This document shows, piece by piece, positions 8,146 to 17,239 of a stretch of 22,469 nt of DNA. Location: NCBI GenBank assembly GCA_003693705.1, contig RBZT01000867.1, positions 1 through 22,469 on the forward strand, given 5' to 3'. The stretch comes from Polymyxa betae. Lineage: Eukaryota; Endomyxa; Phytomyxea; Plasmodiophorida; Plasmodiophoridae. The stretch's first letter is position 1, and each line of letters opens with the position of its first letter. The notes below the pieces were generated by a model that worked only from the letters and a program-made list of their open reading frames with translations, had not been told where the DNA came from and made no database searches. A program made the position numbers and the translations under genes.

Positions 8146-8755
8146 CTATTTACTTGAAACAGCCTCTAATTCTAAAGTTCGACTGAGTATTTCGAACCAT
8201 GTTTGTTCACTATCAGCATAAGCCATCAAATCATCAATCCATATGATTGGAGATTTATATAGCATATCAGCAAATATTTCAGCATTCGATCCTGAAATAG
8301 GGTAGCCGAATTTGGAACACCCAGAATGGACCGTGTTGAGGTAAATACAGCTCGATCTGTCGTGAATGAAAGTAAATTTCGACAAGTTTCATCCAAAGGC
8401 ATAATCCAAACGAATTTAAAAGCATCATGTATCAACCAAAGTTATGATCCCGATAAAAATTGAACTATTGATTCAAGAAAAGGCATTGTCCATGCAGAAG
8501 ATTCACATTGAGCATTAACAGCTCGAAGATCTACTACCATCCTGAATCCCTTCTCCTATTTTACAACTTGAACAGGACTTGCTCATTCTGCATTATAATT
8601 CTCGTATATAAGTCCATGTTTCAGAAGTGAGTCTGTGAACTCTTTCAAGAACTCACTCTGCTCTTTAGTATATTGGCGAGCTTTGCAACGAAATGCCTTG
8701 GCACCAGGATGCAAATGCGTTCTAAACGGAGTAACAGATGCTGGTGTCAGGCCCT
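8146..8755 (-). pseudogene. Ty3/Gypsy-type reverse transcriptase fragment (WIDD box)
   Basis: RT fingers and palm of a Gypsy-like pol, read on the minus strand. Upstream motifs include HPGAKAFRCKARQYTKEQ and LLKHGLIYENYN (about 8725-8600), then FRMVVDLRAVNAQ (about 8555-8515), DAFKFVWIMPLDE (about 8430), LSFTTDRAVFTSTR, NSATLFQDRM, and PIIWIDDLMAYAD with the Asp pair at 8230-8235. The catalytic box is Trp-Ile-Asp-Asp, not the usual Tyr/Phe-x-Asp-Asp. Stop codons interrupt it at least twice (a TGA after YNAE where Trp is usual, a TAG after VQVVK), and the frame shifts near 8290 and 8440. No protease, RNase H or integrase accompanies it; it ends abruptly near 8150. Confidence 0.75.
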
Positions 8756-9022
8756 AGCCTTAGTCGAAAAACATTTTGTCGAAGCAATAAAAGCTCCAGC
8801 AATTTATTCTCAGAATTCGAAGACATGCCCTTAGCACAAGACATGATTCACTACTTCCGCTCATCTTCCGAACTACCTCATGAGTCATCTAGGCTCAATT
8901 CCAAGTTCATGTTGACTCTATAATGACTCACAATATCGAACCTTTGCTGTCTCTGTTTAACGAAATACAACCATTCTCGAGTCTATTCGATTTTTAATAA
9001 GCCTTGTTCCCCTGCTTCTTCG

Positions 9023-9415
9023 TTGTCTTCGTTACTTCTTCCTCGTCTTGTCCCAGTCCTCACCTTAGATTCGAGAATCCTATTTCCCAAGAGCACCCGA
9101 ACAAGACCCATAATCGTTAACGGCGACCCATTCGACGCTAGAAACCCTGAACACGTTGCCATTGTCGTCGCAGAGCTCGCCGACAAAGTTTCTGACATGC
9201 AACTATCCAAGGATCAGCTAGAGCAACGCAACGCCGAGCTCTCGCAGCAGATCGAATCTCAAACCCTAAAAGAATACGCCAGCATAGCGCGAGCATCAAA
9301 AGTGAGCGAAGCTGGCCAACAAATAAGGAACTGGGGTTTGAACATCCGCAGACCAGCGCCCGTCAGCCCGCAGAATGTGTCATGCGGGCCATTTAATGAG
9401 GGTTTCCGTGACTGA
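9023..9415 (+). CDS. Unrecognised open frame with coiled-coil-like segment
   Basis: I do not recognise this protein. The open frame has no ATG at its upstream end; the first ATG is at 9197, so the 5' part may be an exon or a truncated gag. The central part (GDPFDARNPEHVAIVVAELA then DKVSDMQLSKDQLEQRNAEL) has heptad-like spacing of hydrophobic residues and many Gln/Glu, suggesting a coiled coil. It could be the N-terminus of a retroelement gag or a piece of a host gene. No partner genes are next to it. Confidence 0.3.
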   Translation: MSSLLLPRLVPVLTLDSRILFPKSTRTRPIIVNGDPFDARNPEHVAIVVAELADKVSDMQLSKDQLEQRNAELSQQIESQTLKEYASIARASKVSEAGQQIRNWGLNIRRPAPVSPQNVSCGPFNEGFRD

Positions 9416-10112
9416 AAGCACGATTCCCTTACGAAGAACGCGGTTACGGGTGTATCGTGATGTGCATGATTTCCAGACTGCACAGCGCGCAGACGCATGC
9501 CGGGCATCAATCAGATACGCAGAGAGTATATGCCCCACTTGGAGCGTCAGACAGGTCTATTCAACCTCCCACAATCGGATTAAATCCAAAGTAATAAAAC
9601 AGAGCATTTTCATTTGCATTAAAGGAAACAGGCAGCAACGCATTGATTTCAAACGTTTTTCAGGTTAATTTTGAGCATCCTAAATCCGTAATCTGCCCCT
9701 CAAAGGAATAAGTCTAGGAATTTCTAAATTGAATTCCAGGAACCGTCCTTTGATAAAGAAGGTATAAACTGTTCCAAGCGATAAAAAATTCGGTGAATTG
9801 AAAACATGCGGTCCAGGTATGACATCCGAAAATTGCTGGATATGACTGTATTTAAATGAAATAATAAATGAGATCGTGAGTTCTGCGAACTTCACGATCA
9901 ACATTGCAATGTTTTTTTCTAGGGATTGTCATCACATTTGATTGAAAATCAGGTTGCGGAGCTCATTTTCAATAAATGCAATGTTAAAAATAGAGCGCAA
10001 ATCGGTTTGAGGGTTGCACAATAATTTTCCAAATTGTTTTACTTGGAACAGGCTCTTAGAAAATCAGGCGAAAATGAGTTCTTGAGTCACGTCGCCTGTA
10101 TGAATCATCCCT
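9416..10112. other. No gene seen
   Basis: AT-rich, with stops in all frames apart from short chance frames. No LTR boundary, inverted termini or retroelement motif was found. Confidence 0.5.
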
Positions 10113-10529
10113 TCAATTACCGGTGCGTCGGGTTCGTATTACTCCCCCTTCTATCGGTGTATCTGTTGAGCGCTGATTCACAAATTCGGGAGTGAAATCA
10201 AGCTCTTGTTCATCTTCCGAATTTGCAAAATTTTCTGAAAAATAGGATTCATAGTCACTATCCTCAGGGGCCGACAGGGCCGGTGGTTGCTCGGCCGCCA
10301 TAGACATAGTGGAAGGCGGGTGTGAAGTGCGCGCAACCCCAGTCCCATAGTTCGTCTTCCCCTTGCTTTCGTCGTCGTCAACTTCGCTCCCAACGTTGTC
10401 GTCGATCTCGACCGGGCGTCTCGCGGCGCCTCCCTTCTCATCGTCGTTGTGCGCCTTCCAGAGTATACTGGAATATATACTGGCCCGAAGTGCTCTATCA
10501 CAATGTCCGCAAATCCCAACAGATGTCAA
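10113..10529 (-). CDS. Unrecognised acidic low-complexity open frame
   Basis: 138 codons from an ATG at 10529. The N-terminus (MTSVGICGHCDRALRASIYS) has a single C-x2-C pair. The rest is acidic and disordered-looking, with VEIDDNVGSEVDDDESKGK and EDSDYESYFSENFANSEDEQ. It resembles the acidic linkers or gag tails of retroelement polyproteins but carries no family motif. A second frame on the same strand is open for 113 codons, so openness here is partly compositional. Confidence 0.3.
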   Translation of the reverse strand: MTSVGICGHCDRALRASIYSSILWKAHNDDEKGGAARRPVEIDDNVGSEVDDDESKGKTNYGTGVARTSHPPSTMSMAAEQPPALSAPEDSDYESYFSENFANSEDEQELDFTPEFVNQRSTDTPIEGGVIRTRRTGN

Positions 10530-10953
10530 TTCATAGAGTTGCCCGGTGCGTAGTTAAAAACTTTGCAACAGGTCCCTGGCCAGGAAAAAATTCAAATATA
10601 TGAAAGCCGAGCTATGACGCATCGCTAGTGTAACATCACAGTTTCAGCATAGCAGCATATACGATAGCATCATTGGATATGCTGCAGTGGGCAATACAAT
10701 AATTGTAAATTGATCCATCAATCATGATAGAATCCAATTCAGACAGTAAACCATCTTTCGAGTTCCCGTAATGTTCGCATATTTTTTCACTTTTTTTTTC
10801 ATTAATGGGAAAAAGTGGGCACTAATTGCTCAAAAACGTCCGGCCGGACCTGAATTTTTAAACGGCTTACTTCTAATATGCTCTCTATTGTCCACATGAC
10901 ACCATATAAAGTCACAAAATATTTATCAATTGACATTCATCAAGCTAAAGCCA
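10530..10953. other. No gene seen
   Basis: AT-rich with a T-rich tract near 10784-10800. No coding motif. It lies just downstream (minus-strand sense) of the orphan CCHC gag piece, so the protease or pol of that element would be expected here but is not visible. Confidence 0.4.
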
Positions 10954-11105
10954 TTATGCACGATTAGTTTTCGCCAAACGATACTGGGCGATCAATTTCC
11001 TCTGTTCATCAAGACTCGGATTTTGAGGGCAAGTCTTCAACAGATGATCTGAAGATTTACATTTAAAGCAAACAGTCCCAGCGCGCGGTTTCTTTGGTAC
11101 CGACA
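10954..11105 (-). pseudogene. Orphan gag C-terminus with CCHC zinc knuckle
   Basis: Reads CFKCKSSDHLLKTCPQNP, a perfect C-x2-C-x4-H-x4-C knuckle at 11029-11070 (minus), followed by SLDEQRKLIAQYRLAKTNRA and a stop at 10954-10956. The knuckle is the nucleic-acid-binding module of retroelement gag. It follows directly on the RT connection region of the Gypsy element, where RNase H should be, and is in another frame, so it comes from a second element joined by deletion or insertion. It differs from the Gypsy element's own knuckle at 12970-13011. Confidence 0.7.
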
Positions 11106-11114
11106 AATAGATGA

Positions 11115-12288
11115 TTCGGTACTAGGACGTTTGCGTGCCATCGCCAATCTGCGGTTTTCGCGCTAGGGTCAGTCAGAGGTGTGCAATCATCGCAAAGTCT
11201 TTGATGAAGGAGTGATAAAACCCAGAGAGCCCGAGTTCGAGGAACCTTATAGCTTTCAAACGCTTGAATGATCCCTCGATCCGGCCGGATCCCGTCTGCA
11301 CCAATGCAATGTCGCAGGTAGGTCGCTTCATGTTTCAAAATGTGGGTTCTCTTCGGGTTAACCATCAGGTTGTGTTGTCGTAATCTTGAGAATATGCGAT
11401 CCAAACGCTCCAAATGGTTTTCAAATTTGGCCGAATACACAACCACATCATCCATTCACTGTAAACTAAACAATCAATGTAATTAAGACCGTTGAGGACC
11501 TTGCTCATGAGTCGACAGTATGTTGCCAGAGCGCATTTGAGGCCAAACGGCATGGAGTTCCACTCAAATAGACCGTCCCGGGTAACGAACGCAGTTTTGG
11601 GACAATACTCTTCAGCGACAGGGACCTGCCAATATCCTGATGCCATATCGAATACGGAGAAATACCGGGTTCAGGCCATTGCCGTTAGAGCATCATCAAC
11701 ACGAGGAACTGGATGAACGACCATGATGGTGAGGTCGTTTTGTCTGCGGTAACCGATAACAAGCCTATATGACCCATTTGCTTCTTGGCCAATACCACCC
11801 CCGAGACCCACGGACTAGTGGAAGGTCGGATATGGCCTTCGTTCAATTGTTTTTGGACCGTCTCCTTGACATAATCACATAATCCTCCAGATCCGGATGT
11901 CGACGACCAGGCGGACATGAAGAGCGTCGGGGATCAAATTGATAAGGTGTTCTCCGGCCGATGTTCTGCCCAACGGGCTGTGCTGGGTACAGAAACGGTG
12001 CGCGTTCTTCACCAGCCAGCGTCGTACTCGTTCACGGTCATCCTGCGGCAACAAATGCCAGTCAAGATTGACAGTCGATAGAACCTCTTTCAGATGGGGA
12101 TCTTCGATTCCCGACAGCGGATCGAAGGTCGTAGACGAATCCTCCACAATCTCGAAACTATCAACCGCATCATAATGGTCAGCTTCCGCGATCACCTCCC
12201 CCTGAGGCGCTCTCATGTCCTCTTCCGATAGATTCGCGATAATCAGTCGGCCGTTCTGTCCCGATGACTCGAATGTTCCTTCAGCCAC
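11115..12288 (-). pseudogene. Gypsy reverse transcriptase, broken
   Basis: The protein would copy element RNA into DNA. Visible in order: RTSAGEHLINLIPDA near 11970-11925; VQKQLNEGHIRPSTSPWVSG near 11865-11805; the catalytic FDMASGYWQVPV with Asp at 11647-11649; KTAFVTRDGLFEWNSMPFGL near 11600-11540; the Asp pair in MDDVVVYS at 11447-11452; NHLERLDRIFSRLRQHNLMV; and the connection block with LTDPSAKTADWRWH near 11175-11135. The frame shifts near 11900, 11750 and 11455, and a few extra bases precede the Asp pair. The N-terminal 130 residues are an acidic protease-RT spacer. Nothing of RNase H follows. Confidence 0.82.
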
Positions 12289-12394
12289 ATGTCAGCGGTA
12301 CGGGCCCATTGCACTTTCATTGCTCCTAAAGACGGACAGTCAGCGATGACGTCCACAAACGCCTCACAGTTCGGCCTGAGCTCCAGTGATCACG

Positions 12395-12911
12395 TTAATC
12401 TAAGTCGTATCGGACCTGCCATATGATTTCTTTCGGTCCAGGGAATGAGAATCGGGGATGGCCGAAATAAACACCTTTTGCAACATCCACAAACGCATCC
12501 CACTGGACAAGTAAATCTCTTCCAATAATGACATCACAAAAGCATCCCACTGGACAAGTAAATCTCTCCCAATAATGACGGGAGATTCGTTTCACATAGG
12601 TAGAATTCCCCACGGACCTGCATCTCTCCGATGCAAAAGTTAATCGTAGCGCGGCCCGCAGTCTTCAACAATTGGTCGCCTGTAAAGCCTTCAAGAGGAC
12701 GGTCAAACGGAGCAGCGCTAATTGTCAGATGAGGACGAATGACGTTGGTGTCGGCTCCTGTGTCGATCAGCGCCACCGTTTTAACCACGCTGAATGTCGT
12801 TACGACCAGTGCATTCGCACCGAAACAGCACGTCGGTGTTACGGCAATGTTACTACAGCCCCCTGGATCCCAGGGGCTGGGGCGGCTGTAGGGGCCGCCC
12901 CGTGTCCTCAA
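12395..12911 (-). pseudogene. Gypsy aspartic protease
   Basis: Retroviral-type aspartic protease that would release gag and pol proteins. The active site reads ALIDTGADTNVIRPHL with Asp-Thr-Gly at 12756-12764 (minus). The second conserved part, VIIGRDLLVQWDAFVDVAKG, lies near 12535-12475. A 47-bp tandem duplication (12495-12579) inserts a shifted copy of that strand and breaks the frame. Confidence 0.78.
12495..12579. repeat. 47-bp-period tandem duplication in Gypsy protease
   Basis: Copies at 12495-12532 and 12542-12579 share 38 bp with one mismatch (T/C). The unit encodes the GRDLLVQWDAF strand on the minus strand; 47 is not a multiple of three, so it frameshifts the gene. Confidence 0.9.
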
Positions 12912-12969
12912 ACTGAGGACCCAGAATCAGAGACGTCGGACTTTTCCCCGCCGACGCCTTCCGTTTTCG

Positions 12970-13762
12970 ACAATCCTAGACGAAGTGTCCTTTTTCATCA
13001 CAAGAACGACAGATTGACCAGTGTTCCCCTTCTCACAATCCATGAATTTGTGATCGTTCGTCCTGCATGGTCGTCACTCGAACTTTTGTATTTCGACGCT
13101 CTGAGAAGTAGACACCTGACTAACATCTGACTGAACGGGATTGTTCGCGTTGATCTTCCGACGCCGTTTGTTCACTTGGGCGCGCTCCGCGTACAGGCAT
13201 TCCGTCAGTATCCGTGTCTGATGACGACTGTCAAGATTCCGGACGCATTTTTTCTAACCCATATTTTGCATCCAACGACAGCTTGACATCCCTCGAAGAC
13301 TGCCGCGGTATAAGGAATAAACCAGATCAGCTGTTGCCTTGTCCGGTTGATATGACTGAAAATTGTTGATGGCCGCTTCCAGTCTTGGCAACAACTCCGA
13401 TAGCGACTTGCTGGGAGCCTGGCGGATGGACAATGCCGCCTCATGCCACATCCCGAGCCGCGAAGCCTCGGTAACAAGTGCCAGTCGGACTCGTACGTCG
13501 ACCAGCACTGCCTCATAAGGGGCCTCCGGTAATTCTTGAGCCGACGCCTTGACCGGATTTTGCAGATGGCCCATCTGGACCTTGGATAAGAGCCAATGAT
13601 GTAGCCGGCGGCGATCAACGGCTGGCCCGGCATCCTGAGCCAAAGCAATTCCATTTCGAGCCAATCCAATACCACCTGGAGCCCTATATCGTCAAACGGG
13701 TCAGCCGCGCAAACTGGCTGCTGTTGTTGGAAATTCACAGGTGAACTCTGTAAGGGATGCAA
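12970..13762 (-). pseudogene. Gypsy gag with CCHC knuckle, broken
   Basis: Gag, the particle structural protein. The first frame from 13762 starts MHPLQSSPVNFQQQQPV and reaches ADPFDDIGL. A shift near 13670 leads to the frame 13664-13254 with KVQMGHLQNPVKASAQELPE and ALSIRQAPSKSLSELLPRLE, alpha-helical and gag-like in composition. Near the C-terminus a C-x2-C-x4-H-x4-C knuckle (12970-13011) is interrupted by TAG between His and the last Cys. Assignment as gag rests on position before the protease and on the knuckle; the N-terminal part alone is not diagnostic. Confidence 0.65.
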
Positions 13763-13948
13763 CTACTGGCAACTGGGACCAGCCAGACGTTCATCACAAG
13801 GAAGGGAGGGCTGCCGAAGAGCCAGATGCCAGAACCCTAACTGCACAAGCAGCCTTTTGACGAGCACTCAGGCCTAGTCTGTTGCAAGCGTCTCTTTTCT
13901 GGGGAAGTACCGTCGCGAACATCTTAACTGTCATAGATTACTAAGGGA

Positions 13949-14314
13949 CTAACTTGATGAAACAAGGCTTGCCTGGGTAACCCTTTTGTCAATATCAAAG
14001 GCCGTTTTCGAATAGATCTCGTCGAGAGGGACGAAACAATGGCCCCGGTTTTCAAATTTTCGAAATGCTCGCGCAGTTTTAATGGTTTTTAGTTGTAAGG
14101 AGACCGTCGGATTGCACCAATATGCGAACATTAAAGTTTTTATCCGAAAAAATAATGTGCGCCGGTGTAGGGCAGAAATATGCGCAGTCAGAAATGTCCG
14201 TAGACAGCGCATTTCATTTTGGACATGGTACAGATCATCCACTTCAATCGTTTGGCATGCCACGAAAATGAAAGCGTTTCGTTCACCTGGCTCGAATGAG
14301 CGTGGCAAGAACAA
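13949..14314 (-). CDS. Unrecognised open frame of 121 codons
   Basis: Starts at ATG 14314 with MFLPRSFEPGERNAFIFVAC and continues through QTIEVDDLYHVQNEMRCLRT to SKTAFDIDKRVTQASLVSSS. It has a balanced amino-acid composition, no membrane segment and no retroelement motif. It lies between the Gypsy and Copia-2 remnants, in AT-rich DNA where long frames are unlikely by chance, and might be a host exon or the edge of an unknown element. A plus-strand frame at 14296-14517 next to it is strongly hydrophobic but looks spurious. Confidence 0.35.
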   Translation of the reverse strand: MFLPRSFEPGERNAFIFVACQTIEVDDLYHVQNEMRCLRTFLTAHISALHRRTLFFRIKTLMFAYWCNPTVSLQLKTIKTARAFRKFENRGHCFVPLDEIYSKTAFDIDKRVTQASLVSSS

Positions 14315-14631
14315 TCAGGGCTTCTGTGGTCTTTGAGGTCGGCGTCGCTGCTGCTATTATTGTGAATTTGATTTCATTGCAATGTTTTGGGGTGCTGTTA
14401 AACTCTATACACGTTTGCATTGCGATTATTCTTTTAACGGTTTGGTCAAAAATTACGCTTTGCTTTATCTTCTGTTTCCATTATCCAGATTCGCCGATTT
14501 TCTCGAAAATGCTTTAGGTTGGAAATTTTTGGCATAATGATATTTGTTTGCTTAACTGTTCATAATTTTTTTTTATGGATGCACATTGTTGAACAAGATC
14601 GCTAAAAGAATTGATGTCACAATTAGAAGAA
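14315..14631. other. No gene seen
   Basis: AT-rich stretch ending at the outer edge of the Copia-2 3' LTR. The five bases before the LTR (AAGAA, 14627-14631) would be the target duplication if the 5' LTR could be found. Confidence 0.4.
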
Positions 14632-14779
14632 TGTAAGCGAAGTGAGGTCTCAATTTATTCACACACGAAAGAGATGGCCAGAGCTGGCCTCGGCGTCATC
14701 ATGGCTTTGATAGAAGCCGAGAAGTGATAGCCCAGAGAGATCGGGTGATCTGTGAATAAATATATAATCTTATCTAACA
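14632..14779 (-). repeat. Copia-2 3' LTR, about 148 bp
   Basis: On the minus strand it starts TGTTAGATAAG directly after the polypurine tract and ends CTTCGCTTACA. The two ends are imperfect inverted copies (8 of 11). It contains TTATATATTT as a TATA-like site, and an 11-bp inverted repeat (14653-14663 and 14751-14761) that could fold the transcript. The left edge could alternatively be at 14642. Confidence 0.65.
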
Positions 14780-14790
14780 CGCCCCCTCAG
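14780..14790 (-). other. Copia-2 polypurine tract
   Basis: CTGAGGGGGCG on the minus strand immediately precedes the TGTTAGA start of the LTR, the usual arrangement for plus-strand DNA priming in Copia elements. Confidence 0.8.
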
Positions 14791-14951
14791 TTTAGATCTC
14801 GTAGAGTTCTTGACTGGAGAAAGAAGATAAAATTTAGACACAAGATGTTGAGACTTGGGAAAATTCCATTTACGGAGACGCACGAAATAAATTCCGTGGT
14901 ACTGTGGGGCTCAATGTAGTTTACTACCCACAAAAAACCCATGCCTTAATA

Positions 14952-16580
14952 TTAGAGGCTGATCTGTGGGACTGGCTTGAGATTTAGCCGGGTCCTGACA
15001 TCGGTAAATTTGACTTTGGAAAGTCCTTTTGTAAAGATGTCAGCTAAGTTGTCAGCTGATGCAACCTTTTGAGAGCGAAATTGTGTTTTTCAATTTCTTC
15101 GCAAAGGAACCAGTATTTGGTTTCAATATGCCTCATGGCAGATTTGTTTCCGCTAGTATAGCCAAAGCTTATACATCCTTTATTATCGTCAAAGATAATG
15201 AGTGGGGTGGTCATAGGGAATCCTATTTCCGCAAGGAGATGTCGTTGCCTTTTGCCAGCAGTTGCGGCTGAGCATGCTGCATACCATTCGGCTTCAGTGG
15301 ATGATCGTGGGGTATTCACCGTCTTTTTGCAAGAGTATTCAATGACTCCTCCGTGTAAGATAAACACGAAACCACTGACGGATTTGCGCTTGTCGAGGTC
15401 GCCTGCCCAATCAGAGTCGGCAAACATAGCGCATGACGGAGCATTGGTTGGTCCTTCGCCGAAATAGGCGTGTAGTAAGTTAGACCTTCCGTCGTATTCC
15501 AAGCCTAGGTTTTTAGTCCTTGCACGTACCGGAAAATATATTTGACAGCGTCCCAGTGTGATTTGCCCGGATTGGAACAAAACTGAAAGACTTGTTGTAC
15601 TGCATGAGCGATATCTGGCTGTGTTTTGGAGGCCAAATATATTAAAGATCCCATCGCGGCGCGATAGGGGATTTTGCTCATATATATCCGATCCTGTTCG
15701 GTCTGCGGATACATTCCCGAATGTATCTGAGTGTTAGGAATTTCGGGTGTTGCCGTTGGGTTGCAGTCATTCATACGAAATTCGGTAAGAATCTCTTCTG
15801 TGTATTGACGTTGCCTTAACCAAGTGGTATGGTTTTTGCGGTCTCGAATGACTTCGATGTTTAGAAAACATGATAGTGCTCCAAGGAATTTGACCTTAAA
15901 TCGGTTTTTCATCCTGGATTTGAGCTCTCCAGAGCAGTTTTGGAATTGCTAGCTGCAATTAAATCATCAACATAAACTAGGACTAATAGAATCCTGTTGT
16001 TATTGAGATGTGATATATAGACACAGTGGTCTGTTTTACAGCGTAAAAAGCCACAACTTAATAGAAATGAATGGAATACTGAATTCCAGGTTCGACCGGC
16101 TTGTTTAAGTCCGTAAATCGACTTGTGCATTTTGCAGACTTTATTTTATGACTCATGGTAGCCGGGTAGCTGTTTCATGTAGATCTCAGTATCAATGTCG
16201 CCATATAAATAGGCTGTCGTGATGTCGATATTTTCGAGATCAAGGTCAAGATAGGTAGCTAATGCGATTAGCATCCGGAATGAGATGAAATCTGCCACTG
16301 GTGGATACGTTTCAACGTAATCTATACCTGCTAATTGGGAGTCGCCTCTGGCAACTAAAATCCCTTAAAACGATAACTGATCCGTCTGTTTGATTGTATT
16401 TCACAGCAAATACCCACATCGATCCTATAATGTGCCGATCATTATCAGGTGCGTCCACCAATGACGATGTGTCATTTTCGGCGTGCGATGCGAGCTCCGA
16501 ATCGATAGCCTGTTTCCACTCGGCAGCATACGAGCTTCTGAGAGCCTCCGTTACAGATCTCGCTATTGGAATTTTACCGT
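14952..16580 (-). pseudogene. Copia-2 reverse transcriptase and RNase H
   Basis: RT starts with a block containing WKQAIDSELASHAENDTSSL (about 16520-16455). It continues with MWVFAVKYN, GIDYVETYPPVADFISF, IDITTAYLYGDIDTEIYMKQ, KMHKSIYGLKQAGRTWNS (from 16133), and LVYVDDLIAAS with the Tyr-Val-Asp-Asp box at 15963-15974. Then FLGALSCFLNIEV and the block MGSLIYLASKTQPDIAHAV lead into RNase H with FADSDWAGDLDKRKSVSGF (about 15415), SSTEAEWYAA, FDDNKGC and IETKYWFLCEEIEK. The end, ADIFTKGL and a stop at 14952-14954, is in a shifted frame. Frames change near 16345, 15915, 15510 and 15050, and a stop lies before the IYGLKQA block. Catalytic residues of RT and RNase H remain. Confidence 0.88.
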
Positions 16581-16754
16581 GAGAGCGTTTTATTGTAACA
16601 GAATTAATGAAGCTGCTATTAAAGTAGAATCCTGTATCGCGCAGTTTCCGTTTACGCGTTCAGCGCCTGGACGCGATATTGGGTTGGCTTTCGGAATCCT
16701 GGTCATCTTGTACCTCTTCGGAACCACCAGAAGTAGGTGTGAGGTGACTAGGTT

Positions 16755-17228
16755 TTATTGATGACAGGATGGTAATCGTCGTGGTTTGACTAGCAGAACC
16801 GTCTGGAGAGGCTGCTGTTTTGCTTTCATAGTGTAAAGTCGAACCTCACTGTCGCCAAAGACAGCTGTAATTCCGTTATCAGCCGCTGCCCAAACTGAAA
16901 AATAGTTATTAGTTAGAGCGGGGATGTGATTTACGTGATGTAACGTTAAACGGATAGAGCTGGTGTTATCCGGCTGATATATGATGAGATTTACAGTGCC
17001 GGTACCTGCAACAGTGACTACGGAGTTTGCTGCAGTCGCAACATGTTTACTGTCAGGAGGCAGTGCCTGATAGTCAGTGAAAGCGCTGCGGTCTCCGAAG
17101 GCATGTGATGTACAGCCGCTATCAACCATATGTAGAATGTCGCCCCCTGAATTTTGAGGGTTTACAATCCCTAGACTACTAATAGAGTCGTTTGGATAAA
17201 CGTCAAATTTTGGCTGCTTATAAAGCAT
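16755..17228 (-). pseudogene. Copia-2 protease region, integrase missing
   Basis: The active site is HMVDSGCTSHAFGDRSAF, with Asp-Ser-Gly at 17115-17123 (minus). It is followed by LHHVNHIPALTNNYFSVWAA, the usual Copia protease C-terminus. The frame ends at GDSEVRLYTMKAKQQPLQTV and a stop at 16755. Within about 30 bases the sequence becomes the acidic SGGSEEVQDDQDSESQPN linker that normally precedes RT. The pre-integrase zinc domain and D-D-35-E core, some 350 codons in related elements, are absent. Confidence 0.8.
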
Positions 17229-17239
17229 TTGTTCGATTA

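Larger units (their letters stand above)
11106..13762 (-). mobile_element. Ty3/Gypsy retroelement remnant lacking RNase H, integrase and LTRs
   Basis: Minus-strand order is gag, CCHC, aspartic protease, RT, which is the Gypsy layout. The body stops after the RT connection region near 11115. No LTR pair, polypurine tract or clear primer-binding site was found; TGGTCCCAGTTGCC near 13773-13786 (minus) is only a weak primer-site candidate. Confidence 0.7.

Noticed and set aside
8405-8420. Another Harbinger-like end (CCAAACGAAT)
   Set aside because: It lies inside the Gypsy RT coding homology and lacks the TTA flank and GGG terminus.
14296-14517. Hydrophobic plus-strand frame resembling a membrane protein
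   Set aside because: Short, in AT-rich DNA where T-rich codons give hydrophobic residues by chance, and with no family motif; it overlaps the better minus-strand frame only at its edge.
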